Assembly (NCBI GenBank): GCA_002071385.1
Contig: MWFB01000015.1
Coordinates: 1-55,596 of the forward strand
Length of the DNA: 55,596 nt
Direction: 5' to 3'
Source of the DNA: Bacteroidetes bacterium ADurb.Bin013
Lineage (GTDB): Bacteria > Bacteroidota > Bacteroidia > Bacteroidales > UBA932
The position numbers and the translations under genes are program-made. Below are positions 1 through 8,979 of this stretch, in pieces. Within the stretch, counting starts at the first letter, position 1, and every line of letters starts with the position of its first letter. The notes beneath the pieces are model-generated. The model had not been told where the DNA came from and made no database searches. It saw only the letters and a program-made list of their open reading frames with translations.

Positions 1-22
1 TTTGTCATGATTGCTAAATTAA

Positions 23-187
23 CTATTACTAAACTGTTTTTATAATTTAGTCCAGTTATTTAGGGGGCTAGTACACGGCTTTACCATACCTGACGGTTGT
101 GCCCCGGTTTATGTATCCAAGGCCAAGCCCAAAGGGGGGAAGCGAGGCAGGCCGGCAAAGCCAAAAATTGAGCGGCAGGATTTTTAG
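23..187 (+). pseudogene. Open-frame remnant, possible 3' end of a lost gene
   Basis: After a TAA at 20-22 the frame stays open for 54 codons to a TAG at 185-187, with no methionine codon. Its second half is much more GC-rich than the flanks and encodes a basic lysine/arginine/proline tail (KRGRPAKPK, about residues 41-49) resembling the C-terminus of a DNA-binding protein or transposase. No family can be named. It could be the end of a decayed mobile element or a chance frame. Apart from this and the promoter-like site at 234-241, I see nothing in the AT-rich first 276 bases. Confidence 0.25.
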
Positions 188-233
188 GTACAAAAAAATG
201 AAAAACTCAGAATAATAAACATTGTTAAAGTCT

Positions 234-241
234 TATCTTTG
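234..241 (+). promoter_or_regulatory. Bacteroidota -7 element (TATCTTTG) for the M1-like peptidase
   Basis: An exact TAnnTTTG match ends 35 bases before the ATG at 277. No TTG is visible at the usual -33 spacing, so this is a partial promoter match only. Confidence 0.45.
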
Positions 242-276
242 TTAAAAATGTACAATACACCATTCTCTAAAACCAC

Positions 277-1719
277 ATGAAACGTACCATCGCTCTAAGT
301 GTCCTTTTTTTTATTTCAACTCTTTGTCTTGGACAAAAAACAGACTCCCCTCAACAGGATTTTCCTTTAGTTGTAAATCATTACGATTTGGAATTATCGT
401 TTAATTTCCAAAAAGGGTTTTTAAACGGAATATGTGACATTAAAATTGAAAACAAATCCGACTCTTTGGTAACGGAAGTTCCTTTGTTGCTCTACCGGCT
501 AATGAAAGTATCTTCGGTACAAAATCAACAGGGAGAAGATGTCCCTTTTACTCAAAGTGTTGTTTCATTCAATGGCTTTGAGGTACTGCAGGTAAACTCT
601 GTACTCATTAATGAGAATATACGCCCTAACAGTATTAGTACTTTTAGAATACATTATAACGGATATTTATTAGGCTATCAGGAAACCGGGATGAACTATG
701 TTAAAGACAGAATATCACCTGAATTTACTCTGATTAGAAATGACGCCTTTTCATTTCCCGTTTTATCCAAACCAAGTGATACTTTTTTAATGAGGAGTAT
801 AGCTTCGAATTACTTTAGTTATAAATTGAGCGTAACTGTTCCTGAATCCTTAGTGGTAGCCAATGGAGGACGTCTTGTATCCAAAAAAACAGAAAATGGA
901 CTTTCCAACTACAAGTACGAAAGTAAAAAACTTAACTGGAGAATAGACATAGCCATTTCTTCATATAAGTTTGAATCCACAGAAAGACTCGATATCTATT
1001 ACTTTCCCGACGACTCAACGTGTGCCGGAACATTTTTGGCTCTGGGAAATAAGGCTATGCAACTTTATACCCAATGGTGGGGCAAGCTGAAAAATGATAA
1101 CTCAATCACGTTAATCGAAACCGAAAAACAAAGTGGAGGACAAGCTGACGAAACAGCAATTCTTCTGCCTCAGGATGCTTTTAATGCCAATGATTATACC
1201 CAATTATATCACGAATTGGCTCACTTGTGGAATGTGAAAATAGTGGAAAAAGAAGGGCTGTCGCCAAGATGGGAAGAAGGTCTGTCATCTTTCTCTCAAT
1301 ATTGTGTAGATGAGTATTTTAACCCGGATAAAGCTGGATTGACAGAAAAGGTGGCAAACGGGGCAATAAAAGGATTAAAAAGGGAGTTCAATTCAGATAC
1401 AGAAATGTACCATATTCCCATGTGTGAATATGGGAACAAAGGGAAAGCAGGTTATTCCTATAGTCAGGGAATGGTTATGTTTACTGTTCTTTTTAAATGG
1501 CTGGGACAAGAAAAATTCAATATGGCTATTCGTTCTTTCTATGATAAATATCACAGTACAGGAGCGACAACCAAAGACTTTACCAAGTTATGGGAAGAAA
1601 CGCTACCTACTAAAGGATTAAAAGAGTTTTTCGATGATTGGGTTTATACGACCAATTATACTTCTTTCATAAAAAATGACAATACAATTGATGAGATTGT
1701 AAAGCACTATACAGAATAA
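277..1719 (+). CDS. Secreted M1-like (gluzincin) metallopeptidase
   Basis: The 480-residue protein starts with a typical signal peptide (about residues 1-19), so it probably acts in the periplasm or outside the cell. The zinc motif HELAH is at 312-316, with a downstream glutamate in WEEG (E333/E334) about 17 residues on, matching the HExxH...E layout of M1 aminopeptidases. The substrate-binding GxMEN motif of classical M1 enzymes is not recognisable; GGQADE at 287-292 lies where it would be expected. The first 270 residues would form the beta-rich N-terminal domain. The protein is shorter than most M1 enzymes because it lacks the long C-terminal helical domain. Codon use is clearly AT-rich compared with every gene to its right, which suggests acquisition by transfer. 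Peptidase class is fairly sure; substrate unknown. Confidence 0.75.
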   Translation: MKRTIALSVLFFISTLCLGQKTDSPQQDFPLVVNHYDLELSFNFQKGFLNGICDIKIENKSDSLVTEVPLLLYRLMKVSSVQNQQGEDVPFTQSVVSFNGFEVLQVNSVLINENIRPNSISTFRIHYNGYLLGYQETGMNYVKDRISPEFTLIRNDAFSFPVLSKPSDTFLMRSIASNYFSYKLSVTVPESLVVANGGRLVSKKTENGLSNYKYESKKLNWRIDIAISSYKFESTERLDIYYFPDDSTCAGTFLALGNKAMQLYTQWWGKLKNDNSITLIETEKQSGGQADETAILLPQDAFNANDYTQLYHELAHLWNVKIVEKEGLSPRWEEGLSSFSQYCVDEYFNPDKAGLTEKVANGAIKGLKREFNSDTEMYHIPMCEYGNKGKAGYSYSQGMVMFTVLFKWLGQEKFNMAIRSFYDKYHSTGATTKDFTKLWEETLPTKGLKEFFDDWVYTTNYTSFIKNDNTIDEIVKHYTE

Positions 1720-1744
1720 AATTACGGCTAAAGAAAAAGCAAGT

Positions 1745-1752
1745 TATATTTG
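1745..1752 (+). promoter_or_regulatory. -7 element (TATATTTG), 4 bases before the DUF1460 start
   Basis: An exact TAnnTTTG match ends only 4 bases before the ATG at 1757. Transcription would start at or next to the start codon, giving a leaderless mRNA. No -33 TTG is evident. Confidence 0.5.
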
Positions 1753-1756
1753 CCAC

Positions 1757-2668
1757 ATGAAAAGAACCATTATTTATTTGTATTTATTGTGGATCCCGTT
1801 GGTATCCATGGCACAGGCCGCAGGCCTGTCTTCCTCTCAGATAAGGGTTACCCCTGATGATAAAGCGGTTTATGAAAAGGTAATGGAGGTCCTGGCTCCG
1901 GTACGGGAGGAGCCCATGCCGGTGCTGGTCATGAAAGCGGCGGAGGCCATGCTGGAGACCCCTTATGTGGGGGGAACACTGGAACAGGAACCTGAAATGC
2001 TTACGGTATCCCTGGCCCGTACAGATTGCATTTTACTGGTGGAAGCGTGTGTGGCCATGGCACAGACTGCCCGGCAGGAAGACCGCAGCTTTGTGGCTTT
2101 TTGCGACAACCTGAGGCAGTTACGATACCGTGATGGCCTTGTTGACGAATACGCCAGCCGCATCCATTATACCAGTGAATGGATCCTCCAGGCGGAAGCC
2201 CGCGGACTGGCAGCCGAAATGAGCGCAGATATAGCCGGATCTGCCCTGGAACAGTACTTTTCATATATGTCCGCTCACGCGGATATATACCCGTCCCTTG
2301 CTTCAAATAAAGAGCTTACAGACAGGATAGCTGCGGTGGAAGAGCGGTTGGGACAGAATGAATATTTCTTCATTCCCAAGACCAGGCTGGAAAGCAACCT
2401 GGAAAAGATAAGGCACGGAGATATGGTCTGCTTTGTCACCAACGTGGAAGGGCTGGATATATCGCATGTGGCATTTGCATATGAGTATTATGAATGCGAA
2501 CACGACTGCTGCCCCGACGGGCGCGGGTGCTCCAATGGACAGCGGCAGCTGGGTTTCCTGCACGCCTCGTCAAAAGAGAAAAAAGTAGTGGTAGATAAGA
2601 TGACACTCACAGGATATGCCAACAGCATGGCTTCCTGTACCGGGATAAGGATTGTCAGGTTTTTGTAA
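1757..2668 (+). CDS. Secreted DUF1460 (amidase-like, NlpC/P60-type fold) protein
   Basis: The 303-residue protein has a signal peptide (about 1-19) and matches the DUF1460 family (N-acetylmuramoyl-L-alanine amidase-like), whose members are cysteine peptidases or amidases thought to act on peptidoglycan. The likely nucleophile is C91 in RTDCILLVEA; the catalytic histidine is probably H237 in ISHVAF; H269 in FLHASS is also conserved-looking. The family hallmark RIHYTSEWI is at about 135-143. Unusually, a cysteine-rich stretch (C247, C251, C252, C258) is inserted between the two histidine blocks. The start is chosen because it gives a clean signal peptide. The 3' end overlaps the convergent ATPase gene by 14 bases. 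Codon use matches the rest of the window, unlike the gene to its left. Confidence 0.8.
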   Translation: MKRTIIYLYLLWIPLVSMAQAAGLSSSQIRVTPDDKAVYEKVMEVLAPVREEPMPVLVMKAAEAMLETPYVGGTLEQEPEMLTVSLARTDCILLVEACVAMAQTARQEDRSFVAFCDNLRQLRYRDGLVDEYASRIHYTSEWILQAEARGLAAEMSADIAGSALEQYFSYMSAHADIYPSLASNKELTDRIAAVEERLGQNEYFFIPKTRLESNLEKIRHGDMVCFVTNVEGLDISHVAFAYEYYECEHDCCPDGRGCSNGQRQLGFLHASSKEKKVVVDKMTLTGYANSMASCTGIRIVRFL

Positions 2669-4223
2669 GCCAATCAACAAGGCTTTCTTCCCAGCTTCTC
2701 TGTTGTTCCGGCATAAGATCTTTGCTGTGGCAGAAGATGCTCATATCCTCTTCAGCCAGGGCCATGAGCCGTTCATTGAGGGCTTTTTCTTCCTCCCTTT
2801 TATCTGACCAGAAGGCACTGAACTGCTCGTGTGCCAGGGCAACACGGATGTCAAAGGCTTTTGCCAGCCCGACCATAGCCGGCATGATAGACTTGTCTCC
2901 CACAGCCAGGATGGCCACGTTCATCGTATCATAATCCAGACCCATACGGGCTTCATGATCTAACAGAATCTTCTTTAGCTTTTCGTTTTCCACCAGCAAC
3001 ACTTTGCCGGTGAAGAATATTTCGTTCAGTTCGCTTCCCGGAATCATGCTCCTGAATTGTTCCTTTATTTGTGGGATGTTGTCACCCAGCGGGGCTTTCA
3101 CACGCGTTCCGTCACCATTGTTTGTGACAATCCTGACTGAGTCAAAATCCTGCAGGGAAACAAATTGGGGAGAATGGGTTATATAGATCACCTGGTTTTT
3201 CTTACCCATATTAGTCAAAGCCTTGTAAAGGTTGCGTTTCATACGCGGGTCCAGGTACAGTTCGGGTTCTTCTATCATAAAAATGAAACCCTCGCTTTTT
3301 TGCTGGTTATAGGCGTTCAGTATGGACAGGACAATGGCATTTTGAACCCCTTCCCCCAAGGCCCTGACCGGGGTGAGACGATCTCCTTCGCAAAGGCACA
3401 TCTCCAGCGACTGGTAAAAATTCTGCTGAATGACTGGATTAAAAAAGATTACCCAGCTGTTGTCCTCTTTATTTGCACCATGACCCAGGTAATCCAGCAT
3501 GGATTCGCGGATGGTTTCCTTGAGATTGGAAAAAGCACCGGTCCGCAGGGTGATCATGGCTTCCTGGATGCATTGTTCAAACCACACCTTGCGGGGGATC
3601 TGTGTTTCCGTCCCGTCAGCATTCATAATGGTGATGGTATTGTCTTCCCTCATGAAATCCTCGTTGATCTTTTTGAGCAGGCCGTTAAGCAATGTCTGAC
3701 GGATATCGGAGCGGGAATGGGTGGTGATCCTGTCTGTTCGGATATAAACCACCGGGATCTTTTCACGGATTTTTTCCAAGGGGCATTGAAGCTGTGTAAA
3801 AAGTTGGGAACCGCCCATTCCGTTACCATCGGACAGGACCTGCACTATGCGGTCATCTTTTGTGAGGCAGTATTTGTTCAGGGTGCGTTTGCCTGTATCG
3901 GGCCCGCTTTCATTCAGTTTATATATGAAACGGATCTTGTGGATTTGGGCTGGTTCACTTCCTTCAAACGGAACGTATTCAAAAGGCTGGTCGAATTCTA
4001 TCTCCACATCGATATTTCTTTTCGGATCCTGACGGTATACGTCTTTTTCGGTAAAGATCCCCGGTAAGGAAGTTTCCTGTCCCAGGATCTTGTTGATGCA
4101 CCATAAAATGTTGCTTTTACCAGAATTATTGGGTCCTATCAGGGCCGTTACCTGTGAGAAATCAATTTCAATGGTGTCCTTTATGGACCGGTAATTAGAT
4201 ATACGTACCTTTTTAATTTTCAT
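2655..4223 (-). CDS. OLD-like AAA ATPase with degenerate TOPRIM domain
   Basis: The 522-residue protein begins with an SMC/RecF-type ATPase head: Walker A GPNNSGKS at 30-37, a signature-like RALGEGVQN at 287-295, Walker B with catalytic glutamates IFMIEEPELYLDP at 314-326, and an H-loop THSPQF at 349-354. This order is that of the OLD/AAA_15/AAA_21 families. The C-terminal part (about 404-470) sits where OLD nucleases carry TOPRIM, but the acidic residues look lost: LLVEN is followed by no second glutamate in the usual place, GDKS replaces GGKS, and the DxD strand reads ALAHEQ. It may therefore be an ATPase without nuclease activity. It starts 12 bases after the DUF1015 gene, as the last gene of a serC-serA-DUF1015 run. 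Function unknown; repair or phage defence are possibilities only. Confidence 0.7.
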   Translation of the reverse strand: MKIKKVRISNYRSIKDTIEIDFSQVTALIGPNNSGKSNILWCINKILGQETSLPGIFTEKDVYRQDPKRNIDVEIEFDQPFEYVPFEGSEPAQIHKIRFIYKLNESGPDTGKRTLNKYCLTKDDRIVQVLSDGNGMGGSQLFTQLQCPLEKIREKIPVVYIRTDRITTHSRSDIRQTLLNGLLKKINEDFMREDNTITIMNADGTETQIPRKVWFEQCIQEAMITLRTGAFSNLKETIRESMLDYLGHGANKEDNSWVIFFNPVIQQNFYQSLEMCLCEGDRLTPVRALGEGVQNAIVLSILNAYNQQKSEGFIFMIEEPELYLDPRMKRNLYKALTNMGKKNQVIYITHSPQFVSLQDFDSVRIVTNNGDGTRVKAPLGDNIPQIKEQFRSMIPGSELNEIFFTGKVLLVENEKLKKILLDHEARMGLDYDTMNVAILAVGDKSIMPAMVGLAKAFDIRVALAHEQFSAFWSDKREEEKALNERLMALAEEDMSIFCHSKDLMPEQQRSWEESLVDWLTKT

Positions 4224-4235
4224 TGCCAGATGATA

Positions 4236-5477
4236 TCAGAATGTGTGTATGGCGAGGCCGCTCCGGAGCTTGGGCTCGAACCATGTTGTCTTTGGGGGCA
4301 TTATGTTACCTGTGTCGGCAATGGTGATCAGTTGCTTCATGGTAACGGGATACAGTGCAAAAGCGGCGGCCATTTCTCCTGAGTCCACGCGACGTTTCAA
4401 TTCTGCCAGGCCGCGTATTCCACCTACGAAGTCTATGCGTTTGCTGGTCCTCAGGTCTTTGATGTCCAGCAATCTGTCAAAAATAAGGTTGGATAGGACA
4501 GTAACGTCCAGGGTACCAATGGGATCGCTGTCATCATAAGTACCCTGACGCGCGGTCAGGGAATACCAGCAACCATCCAGGTACATGGAGAAATTATGCG
4601 GGCGTTGGGGAACATACGGTATGGTATTGTCGCACAGGCATTCCACTATGAAATCTTTTGCCAGCGCCTGGAGGAAGGTCTGGGGTGCCATACCGTTCAG
4701 GTCTTTCACAACACGGTTGTAATCAATGATCTTCAGGTGGCTTTCCGGAAATACGACCGTCATGAAGTAGTTGTATTCTTCTTCTCCCGTGTGGTTTGGG
4801 TTAGCGTCCTTGCGCCCGGCGCCTACCAGGGCAGCTGCAGCGGTGCGGTGGTGGCCATCGGCCACGTAGAAGGCCGGAACAGAGGCAAAAAGGGTGGTGA
4901 GACGCTGAATGTCTGCATCGTCTGAAACGGGCCAGAAATGATGTCCGAATCCATCCGGTGCCACAAAGTCATATTCGGGTGTTGCAGAAACGATCTTTTC
5001 CACGATCCGGTTGATTTCCGGAACATCATGATACGTGAAAAAGACCGGCTCTATATTAGCGCTCTGGATCCGTATATGGATCATCCGGTCTTCTTCCTTG
5101 TCCTTGCGTGTGAGTTCGTGTTTCTTTATCCTTCCCTCCGTGTAATCTTCAGTATGGGCACATACCACCAGACCGTACTGGGTGCGGCCTTCCATGGTCT
5201 GCGCATAGACGTAGTACATTTCTTTCGGGTCCCTGATCAGCCATCCCCGTTGCTGCCACAGCTTGAAATTCTCAACGGCTTTGTCGTATGCCTCTTTGGA
5301 ATGCTCGTCAACAAAGGGATGGAAATCGATTTCAGGTTTTGTGATATGAAGCAATGACTTTTCTCCGGCTTCGGCTTTGGCCTCTTCAGAATTCAACACA
5401 TCATAAGGACGGGCTGCCACTTCTTCCACAAATTTCCTGGGGGGTCTGAGGGCAGCAAAAGGTTTTATCTTTACCAT
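4236..5477 (-). CDS. DUF1015 family protein
   Basis: This 413-residue protein has the two hallmarks of DUF1015: an N-terminal block around RPYDV (23-27) and the motif YVADGHHRTAAA (204-215). The domain is predicted cytosolic, without signal peptide or membrane segments. DUF1015 genes commonly follow serC and serA in Bacteroidota, which suggests a link to serine or phosphoserine metabolism, but I know of no firmly established activity. It begins 28 bases after serA and is followed by the OLD-like ATPase 12 bases on, so all four are probably cotranscribed. The family call is firm; the role is open. Confidence 0.85.
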   Translation of the reverse strand: MVKIKPFAALRPPRKFVEEVAARPYDVLNSEEAKAEAGEKSLLHITKPEIDFHPFVDEHSKEAYDKAVENFKLWQQRGWLIRDPKEMYYVYAQTMEGRTQYGLVVCAHTEDYTEGRIKKHELTRKDKEEDRMIHIRIQSANIEPVFFTYHDVPEINRIVEKIVSATPEYDFVAPDGFGHHFWPVSDDADIQRLTTLFASVPAFYVADGHHRTAAAALVGAGRKDANPNHTGEEEYNYFMTVVFPESHLKIIDYNRVVKDLNGMAPQTFLQALAKDFIVECLCDNTIPYVPQRPHNFSMYLDGCWYSLTARQGTYDDSDPIGTLDVTVLSNLIFDRLLDIKDLRTSKRIDFVGGIRGLAELKRRVDSGEMAAAFALYPVTMKQLITIADTGNIMPPKTTWFEPKLRSGLAIHTF

Positions 5478-5505
5478 ATATGCCTGTCTTTTGCTTTGGT
5501 ACGTT

Positions 5506-6426
5506 CTATTTGTTCAGGCAAAAGGTTTTATCCCCTTTCTGAAGGTAACCCACTATCTGGCGTGCAGCGGCCAGTCCAGCATTGATGTTGGCTTCCTGGG
5601 TTTCCGCTCCCATCTTTTTTGCAGTCGCAAATACGCGGGAATCGAATTGTGCTTTCAAGGCATCCATATTGCCGGGTGCCACATCTGTTGCATATTTCAG
5701 GTCTGTGCGTTGGGCCAGAATGGCTTCCAGTTCGGGTTCATTGATCACTTCCTTGCGGGCTGTGTTTATAAGGCAGGCGCTTTTTGGCATGAGCGAAAGC
5801 AGCGCTTGTCCTATGGATCCCGTTGTTTCCTTATTGGCAGGGATGTGCAGCGAGAGGTAGTCCGAACGCCTGTAGAGTTCTTCCAGGGTGGCGGCCACAT
5901 GGACTCCTTCCGATTGCATTACAGAGGCGGGAATATATGGATCGTAGGCATAGATTTCCATTCCAAAACCTTTGGCCAGGCCGGCAACAAGGCGTCCAAC
6001 ATTCCCGTAAGCGTGAACGCCCAGGGTCTTGCCTCTTAACTCTGTACCGGTACCGGGCTGGAATTGGTTACGGGCCATGAAGATCATCAAGCCAATGGCC
6101 AGTTCGGCCACGGCATTGGAGTTTTGTCCCGGAGTGTTCATGGCCACAACCTGTTTTTCTGAGCAGGCGGCCAGGTCAAGGTTGTCGTAACCGGCACCGG
6201 CACGTACCACGATCCGCAGCCGCGGCGCTGCCTGGATAACTTCGCGGGTTACTTTGTCTGAACGCACTATCAGGGCGTCTGCATCGGCAACTGCTTCCAG
6301 GAGTTCTTCTTTCCGGGTGTATTTTTCCAGCAAGGACAATTTCATCCCTGCCTGTTCCACAATAGCGCGGATACCGTCAACGGCTTTCTTTGCAAATGGC
6401 TTTTCTGTTGCTACCAGTACTTTCAT
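5506..6426 (-). CDS. serA: D-3-phosphoglycerate dehydrogenase (short form)
   Basis: It oxidises 3-phosphoglycerate to 3-phosphohydroxypyruvate, the first step of serine synthesis, in the cytosol. The 306 residues match the D-2-hydroxyacid dehydrogenase family: an NAD-binding Rossmann motif GVHAYGNVG (136-144), catalytic arginine R224 in NTARKE, and an acidic site near D248. The usual histidine of the TPHxGA motif is replaced by lysines (K270/K271 in ATAKKMGA). I recall a similar lysine form in other Bacteroidota SerA proteins, so this is probably a lineage variant rather than damage. There is no C-terminal ACT domain, so feedback inhibition by serine through that domain is unlikely. It lies 6 bases after serC and ahead of DUF1015. 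Confidence 0.88.
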   Translation of the reverse strand: MKVLVATEKPFAKKAVDGIRAIVEQAGMKLSLLEKYTRKEELLEAVADADALIVRSDKVTREVIQAAPRLRIVVRAGAGYDNLDLAACSEKQVVAMNTPGQNSNAVAELAIGLMIFMARNQFQPGTGTELRGKTLGVHAYGNVGRLVAGLAKGFGMEIYAYDPYIPASVMQSEGVHVAATLEELYRRSDYLSLHIPANKETTGSIGQALLSLMPKSACLINTARKEVINEPELEAILAQRTDLKYATDVAPGNMDALKAQFDSRVFATAKKMGAETQEANINAGLAAARQIVGYLQKGDKTFCLNK

Positions 6427-6432
6427 ATCGAC

Positions 6433-7506
6433 TTATTTATGGTTTTTCTCAAATTCGCGCATACAATCAACAAGGGCCTGCACACTTTCTTTTGGACAGG
6501 CGTTGTACACAGAGGCGCGGAATCCGCCTACCGAACGGTGGCCTTTAATACCCACCATGCCGCGGGATTTTGCAAAATCAAGGAATTCAGCTTCCAGGGA
6601 TTCATGCCCCTCGGCCATGACAAAACAAATATTCATCAGGGAGCGGTCTTCTTTCGCTGCAGTACCTCTGAAAAGGGAATTACGGTCAATCTCGGAGTAC
6701 AGCAAGTCTGCCTTTTCACGGTTGATTTTCTGGATAGCTTTCAGCCCGCCCAGGTTCTTCAGCCATTTAAGTGTCCGGGTCATGATAAAAATGGAAAATA
6801 CCGGTGGCGTATTGTACATGGATTCACCCTCTATGTGGATCCTGTAATCCAGCATGGAGGGAAGATGACGTGAAACCTTCCCCAGGATGTCTTTGCGGAT
6901 GATCACGAAAGTCACCCCGGCCGGGCCCACGTTCTTCTGGGCGCCACCGTATATCAGGCCATATTTTGAAACATCAACCGGGCGGCTCATGATGTCCGAG
7001 GACATGTCGGCAACCAGTAGAACGGGGCTGTCCAGGTCGGTATGTATTTCTGTCCCGTAGATGGTGTTGTTGGTGGTGATGTGGAAATAATCGGCATCAG
7101 CGGGGATGGTATATTTTTTGGGAACAAAATTATAGTTGCTTTCGGCCGAGGAAGCCACGTTGACCACTTCCCCGAAGGCTTTTGCTTCTTTCAGGGCTTT
7201 CTTGGCCCAGACGCCTGTATCAAGATAGGCAGCCTTTTTTTCCAGCAGGTTCATGGGGACCATACAGAATTGCAGGCTGGCCCCGCCGCCCAGGAACAGC
7301 ACTTCATAGTTGTCGGGAATATGTAATAATTCTTTCCACAAAGCGCGGCATTCATTCATCACCGCTTCCCAATCCTTGGAACGGTGAGATATTTCGATTA
7401 CGGACATTCCGGAATTGTTAAAATCCTTCAGGGCTTCAATGCCGGCTTGAACAGCTTCTTTAGGCAGGACACAGGGGCCTGCATTAAAATTGTGAGTCGT
7501 TTTCAT
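6433..7506 (-). CDS. serC: Phosphoserine aminotransferase
   Basis: It transfers an amino group from glutamate to 3-phosphohydroxypyruvate, the second step of serine synthesis; in many bacteria it also serves pyridoxine synthesis. The 357-residue length is typical. The N-terminal [10 protein letters not shown] block (6-15) is the family signature, GGGASLQF (73-80) lies in the cofactor pocket, and the PLP-binding lysine is K191 in GGAQKNVGP. It is the first gene of the leftward serC-serA-DUF1015-ATPase run and has its own -7 element 36 bases upstream. Separation from pyrI by about 70 bases supports a separate transcription unit. Confidence 0.95.
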   Translation of the reverse strand: MKTTHNFNAGPCVLPKEAVQAGIEALKDFNNSGMSVIEISHRSKDWEAVMNECRALWKELLHIPDNYEVLFLGGGASLQFCMVPMNLLEKKAAYLDTGVWAKKALKEAKAFGEVVNVASSAESNYNFVPKKYTIPADADYFHITTNNTIYGTEIHTDLDSPVLLVADMSSDIMSRPVDVSKYGLIYGGAQKNVGPAGVTFVIIRKDILGKVSRHLPSMLDYRIHIEGESMYNTPPVFSIFIMTRTLKWLKNLGGLKAIQKINREKADLLYSEIDRNSLFRGTAAKEDRSLMNICFVMAEGHESLEAEFLDFAKSRGMVGIKGHRSVGGFRASVYNACPKESVQALVDCMREFEKNHK

Positions 7507-7542
7507 ATTGAATCAGGTTTAGTAACAAATTATTCGTGTATG

Positions 7543-7550
7543 CAAATATA
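7543..7550 (-). promoter_or_regulatory. -7 element (TATATTTG on minus strand) for the ser operon
   Basis: The plus strand reads CAAATATA, giving TATATTTG on the minus strand, 36 bases before the serC ATG. No TTG lies at the usual -33 distance. Confidence 0.45.
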
Positions 7551-7573
7551 AAGTAAATATGTACAATCAGATA

Positions 7574-8044
7574 TTAATTACCGCTAATGATTTGCAAGTT
7601 TTGCTGCGTGGTTTCCTTTTCACAGTAGTGACAGGTCAGGACGATGCCGCCGGGGCCCATACTGGTGGAAAAACGGGTCTTGACCGGTTCATGATTGGTG
7701 ATGCACCTGGGATTCAGGCACCTTACCAGGCCGCAGATCTCGGGAGGTATGACAACGCGTCTTTTTTCCACCACCATGTAATCCTTGATGATGTTGAAGA
7801 CGGCATCGGGAGCTACCAGTGCTATCCGGTTAACGTCGTCTTCCTCGAAAAACTTGTCTGTTATCTTAATAATGGCTTTTGTCCCCAGCACCTTACTCTC
7901 CAGGTTTGTCCCGAAGGTCATCTGAAAACCTCCCCTGGACAGCCCCAGTATCTCAATTACATGGAAAAGTTCCCCGGAAGGGATCCGGTCTATGACAGTT
8001 CCGTTCTTAATGGCACTTACCTTGAGTTTTTTCTTTGTTTCCAT
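7574..8044 (-). CDS. pyrI: Aspartate carbamoyltransferase regulatory subunit
   Basis: This is the nucleotide-binding regulatory chain of aspartate transcarbamoylase (CTP inhibition and ATP activation in the enterobacterial enzyme). The 156 residues have the N-terminal allosteric domain and the C-terminal zinc domain; the zinc ligands are C109, C114, C138 and C141 (C-x4-C, C-x2-C spacing). It begins 10 bases after pyrB, so the two chains are made from one transcript, as expected for the holoenzyme. A separate pyrI next to pyrB is common in Bacteroidota. Confidence 0.95.
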   Translation of the reverse strand: METKKKLKVSAIKNGTVIDRIPSGELFHVIEILGLSRGGFQMTFGTNLESKVLGTKAIIKITDKFFEEDDVNRIALVAPDAVFNIIKDYMVVEKRRVVIPPEICGLVRCLNPRCITNHEPVKTRFSTSMGPGGIVLTCHYCEKETTQQNLQIISGN

Positions 8045-8054
8045 GATGGTGGTT

Positions 8055-8954
8055 TTATTGGTTCATCAGATAAGTGAAAATGCCCATGCGGGTAAACACC
8101 CCGTTGCGGGCCTGTTCGAAATAATAGGCTTCAGGCCTGTCGTCCACATTGGTGGCGATTTCCTTTATCCTGGGCAGGGGGTGCAGGATACGCAGGTTAG
8201 GCTTGGTATCTGTGAGCATGGAGGCATCCAGGCTCATCAGGTTCTTGACCCGTTCGTATTCCATGGGATCCTGGAAACGCTCCTGCTGGATCCTGGTCAT
8301 GTACAGGATATCTGTATTGCTGATCTGTCCTTCCAGGGTATGGTGTTCCGTATAGGGTATGTTCCTGGAATCCAGGAAGTGCCTGTACTCTGCCGGTATG
8401 GCCAGTTCGGGGCAGGATACAAAATGAAAGCGTGGATTGAAATGACTCATGGCCTGCAGAAGCGAGTGGACAGTCCTGCCGTATTTCAGGTCGCCCACCA
8501 TGGTGATGGACATATTCTCCAGTGTCCCCTGTGTTTTCCGTATGGAGTACATATCGAGCAATGTTTGCGTGGGGTGCTGATTGGCTCCGTCTCCGGCGTT
8601 GATCACCGGGCATCCGGCGATTTCCGAAGCATACCGGGCTGCTCCGTCCAGGTGATGCCGCATGACGATCATATCGGCATAGTTGGAAACCATCTTTATA
8701 GTGTCTTTCAGGCTTTCACCCTTGGCAATGCTTGTGGCAGCCAGTGAAGCAAAACCTATGACCCGTGCCCCAAGCCGGCTGGCTGCCGCCTCAAAACTCA
8801 ACCGGGTTCGTGTAGAGGGTTCAAAGAATATGCAGGCGATGACCTTATCGTTAAAGATCGGGCAATTGGGCTCTGCCTCGTATTTTTCAGCCAGGTCAAG
8901 CACATGCAGCATTTCTTCTTTGTTAAAATCGTTGATTGAAATGAGCGATTTCAT
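8055..8954 (-). CDS. pyrB: Aspartate carbamoyltransferase catalytic subunit
   Basis: It condenses carbamoyl phosphate with aspartate, the committed step of pyrimidine synthesis. The 299-residue length is usual. The carbamoyl-phosphate loop STRTR is at 47-51 and a second loop residue, K78 in AKGES, comes from the neighbouring chain of the trimer. HPTQ (127-130) is the other substrate motif. No regulatory leader is visible between yigZ and pyrB, which are 25 bases apart. The order yigZ-pyrB-pyrI suggests one transcript starting at yigZ. Confidence 0.96.
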   Translation of the reverse strand: MKSLISINDFNKEEMLHVLDLAEKYEAEPNCPIFNDKVIACIFFEPSTRTRLSFEAAASRLGARVIGFASLAATSIAKGESLKDTIKMVSNYADMIVMRHHLDGAARYASEIAGCPVINAGDGANQHPTQTLLDMYSIRKTQGTLENMSITMVGDLKYGRTVHSLLQAMSHFNPRFHFVSCPELAIPAEYRHFLDSRNIPYTEHHTLEGQISNTDILYMTRIQQERFQDPMEYERVKNLMSLDASMLTDTKPNLRILHPLPRIKEIATNVDDRPEAYYFEQARNGVFTRMGIFTYLMNQ

Positions 8955-8979
8955 ATACGAAAAATTACATTTGTTCTGT

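Noticed and set aside
1424-1621. Small second-frame protein within the M1-like peptidase gene
   Set aside because: It is a shadow frame inside a convincing gene and has no recognisable domain.
2655-7506. A phage-defence system around the OLD-like ATPase
   Set aside because: OLD proteins can act with helicases such as GajB in defence, but the neighbours here are serine synthesis genes and DUF1015, with no helicase, nuclease or reverse transcriptase next to it. Left as an open possibility for the single gene only.
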